IMG/VR virus record: IMGVR_UViG_3300032265_001645 | Location: 1-57,279 of that record | DNA length: 57,279 nt | Source of the DNA: a virus | Strand: one strand, 5' to 3' | In this document: positions 56,473-57,279 of the stretch, piece by piece | Position numbering within the stretch: position 1 is the stretch's first letter | How the letters are laid out: each line of letters begins with the position of its first letter | Notes under the pieces: model-generated | Seen by the model: the letters and a program-made list of their open reading frames with translations, nothing else | Database searches by the model: none | What the model was told of the DNA's origin: nothing | Position numbers and translations under genes: made by a program

Positions 56473-57279
56473 TTAGAGTGAAGTCTTGTCGAAGTAACGA
56501 ACGATAGCATAACCGTCAGCACCGTTACCGCCTTGACCGATGTATCCAAGATACTGTACTGCTGCTGTTGCGTTATCGATATAGACAACGTCACCACCAT
56601 CAAAGTAATCGAATTCATATGTTAGATCGAAGAAGTAAGCGTTTGCAGGAGCCTGCAGTGTTGCCCAACCACCAGGCTGTGTGTAGCCTGCTGTAGGTCC
56701 AATGTAGGTGGTTGTTGTTAAGTTTGTAAAGATTGCGTCATATGCTGGGCGATCTTCACGAATGATTGTGTTGGATGCATCCTTCCAACGAACTGTTGGA
56801 CGAACACGCTTTGACAATCCTGGGAAGAATGTAGCGTTTGTAACACCCTGAGGTGCTACCGCTAAGTAGTAACCAGTATTTGCAAAGTATAGAACTGTAC
56901 GAGGAAGGATTGGGAATTCTTGCCAGTTAGTTACAACCTTAGCAGAACCGTTATCTCCAATTGTAACTCTCATACCGTATGTACCAGCAATAATAGCTGC
57001 TGATGCATCCTGGATAACAGTTGCGTTATACAGGCCTGTCATCTTGTAGTTATCTTGTGACCAGTTTTCAAAGTTAAGCGTGTTAGTTGCAGCTGTGTGC
57101 GTGATAAGGGTATATGGAAGGTTGTTCTGTAGAGAACCGCCACCACCTCCGCCACCACCGGTGTTAGGTGTAGCATCAAGGCCACGAGCAAAGTAGTACT
57201 GGTTGTTGTATTCGTCAGCGATATATGTTCCGCCGCCCTTACCACCGCCACCGTTTCCACGGCCTGGGTATGTAAGTGA
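56473..57279 (-). CDS. Partial tail-fibre protein, 5' end beyond the right edge
   Basis: The frame is open from the stop at 56473 to the window end, so an internal ATG at 57042 is not the real start. The 79 residues before it include two Gly-rich runs (GGGGKGGG and GGGGGGGGS) around YIADEYNNQYYFARGLD. The C-terminal part has WQEFPILPRTVLYFANTG and a beta end with YIGQGGNGADGYAIVRYF. This glycine-rich, aromatic layout suits a fibre with Gly-rich strands. Confidence 0.7.
   Translation of the reverse strand, partial: SLTYPGRGNGGGGKGGGTYIADEYNNQYYFARGLDATPNTGGGGGGGGSLQNNLPYTLITHTAATNTLNFENWSQDNYKMTGLYNATVIQDASAAIIAGTYGMRVTIGDNGSAKVVTNWQEFPILPRTVLYFANTGYYLAVAPQGVTNATFFPGLSKRVRPTVRWKDASNTIIREDRPAYDAIFTNLTTTTYIGPTAGYTQPGGWATLQAPANAYFFDLTYEFDYFDGGDVVYIDNATAAVQYLGYIGQGGNGADGYAIVRYFDKTSL

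Noticed and set aside
1-57279. tRNA genes, integrase or attachment sites
   Set aside because: I found no cloverleaf-like stretch in the few non-coding gaps and no tyrosine or serine integrase motifs; a computed tRNA search would be needed to be sure.

Overview
The window is a continuous piece of a tailed-phage genome with a contractile tail (myovirus type). Nearly every gene lies on the minus strand, packed with 1-25 nt overlaps, so transcription runs from the right edge to the left. The evidence for a phage is a full contractile-tail set (sheath, T4 gp19-like tube, tape measure, LysM/gp53-like, hub, gp5-like OB protein, gp25, baseplate J, tail protein I-like) and a full replication set (family A polymerase, DnaB, DnaC, primase, RecA, RuvC-like resolvase). 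Two WhiB-family proteins, a SpoVS-like protein and the moderately AT-rich composition point to an actinobacterial host, perhaps a low-GC freshwater lineage; the lineage is inference. No portal, capsid or terminase was recognised and they presumably lie outside. No tRNA, rRNA, CRISPR array, integrase or insertion sequence was seen.

Layout from left to right: 0-3.3 kb, start of a cut-off gene, a TGT/DpdA-like protein with a Cys cluster, a HAD-like protein and a nucleotidyltransferase-like protein. 3.3-7.8 kb, a run of small basic, disordered or zinc-ribbon proteins, several under 60 residues. 7.8-8.9 kb, lysis genes (holin-like, CHAP endolysin, membrane protein with coiled coil). 8.97-11.05 kb, the only plus-strand block: a secreted FN3/proline-rich protein whose best start codon is ATA, then two small membrane proteins. 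11-30 kb, DNA metabolism and regulation. 30-47.5 kb, tail and baseplate. 47.5-49 kb, small Cys-rich, EF-hand, acidic and basic proteins plus a head-tail-like protein. 49-54.4 kb, a modification block: APS kinase fused to a nucleotidylyltransferase, two 2OG-Fe(II) oxygenases, a zinc-ribbon protein, a sulfotransferase, a Pro/Thr-repeat fibre-like protein and a GT2 glycosyltransferase. 54.4 kb to the end, tail-fibre/adhesin-like proteins, the last cut by the right edge.

The most interesting feature is the 49-54 kb block. It encodes a PAPS-making kinase domain, a PAPS-using sulfotransferase, prolyl-hydroxylase-like oxygenases and a glycosyltransferase, interleaved with fibre-like proteins that include a long Pro-Thr repeat. 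A phage pathway that hydroxylates, glycosylates and sulfates its own fibres, or a host surface molecule, is a plausible but untested reading. Other points: a probable +1 frameshift in the tail assembly chaperone, a hidden secretion signal before the plus-strand FN3 gene, Cys-rich/EF-hand mini-proteins, a WhiB with an expanded Cys spacing, and a hairpin before the polymerase gene whose loop copies the anti-Shine-Dalgarno sequence.
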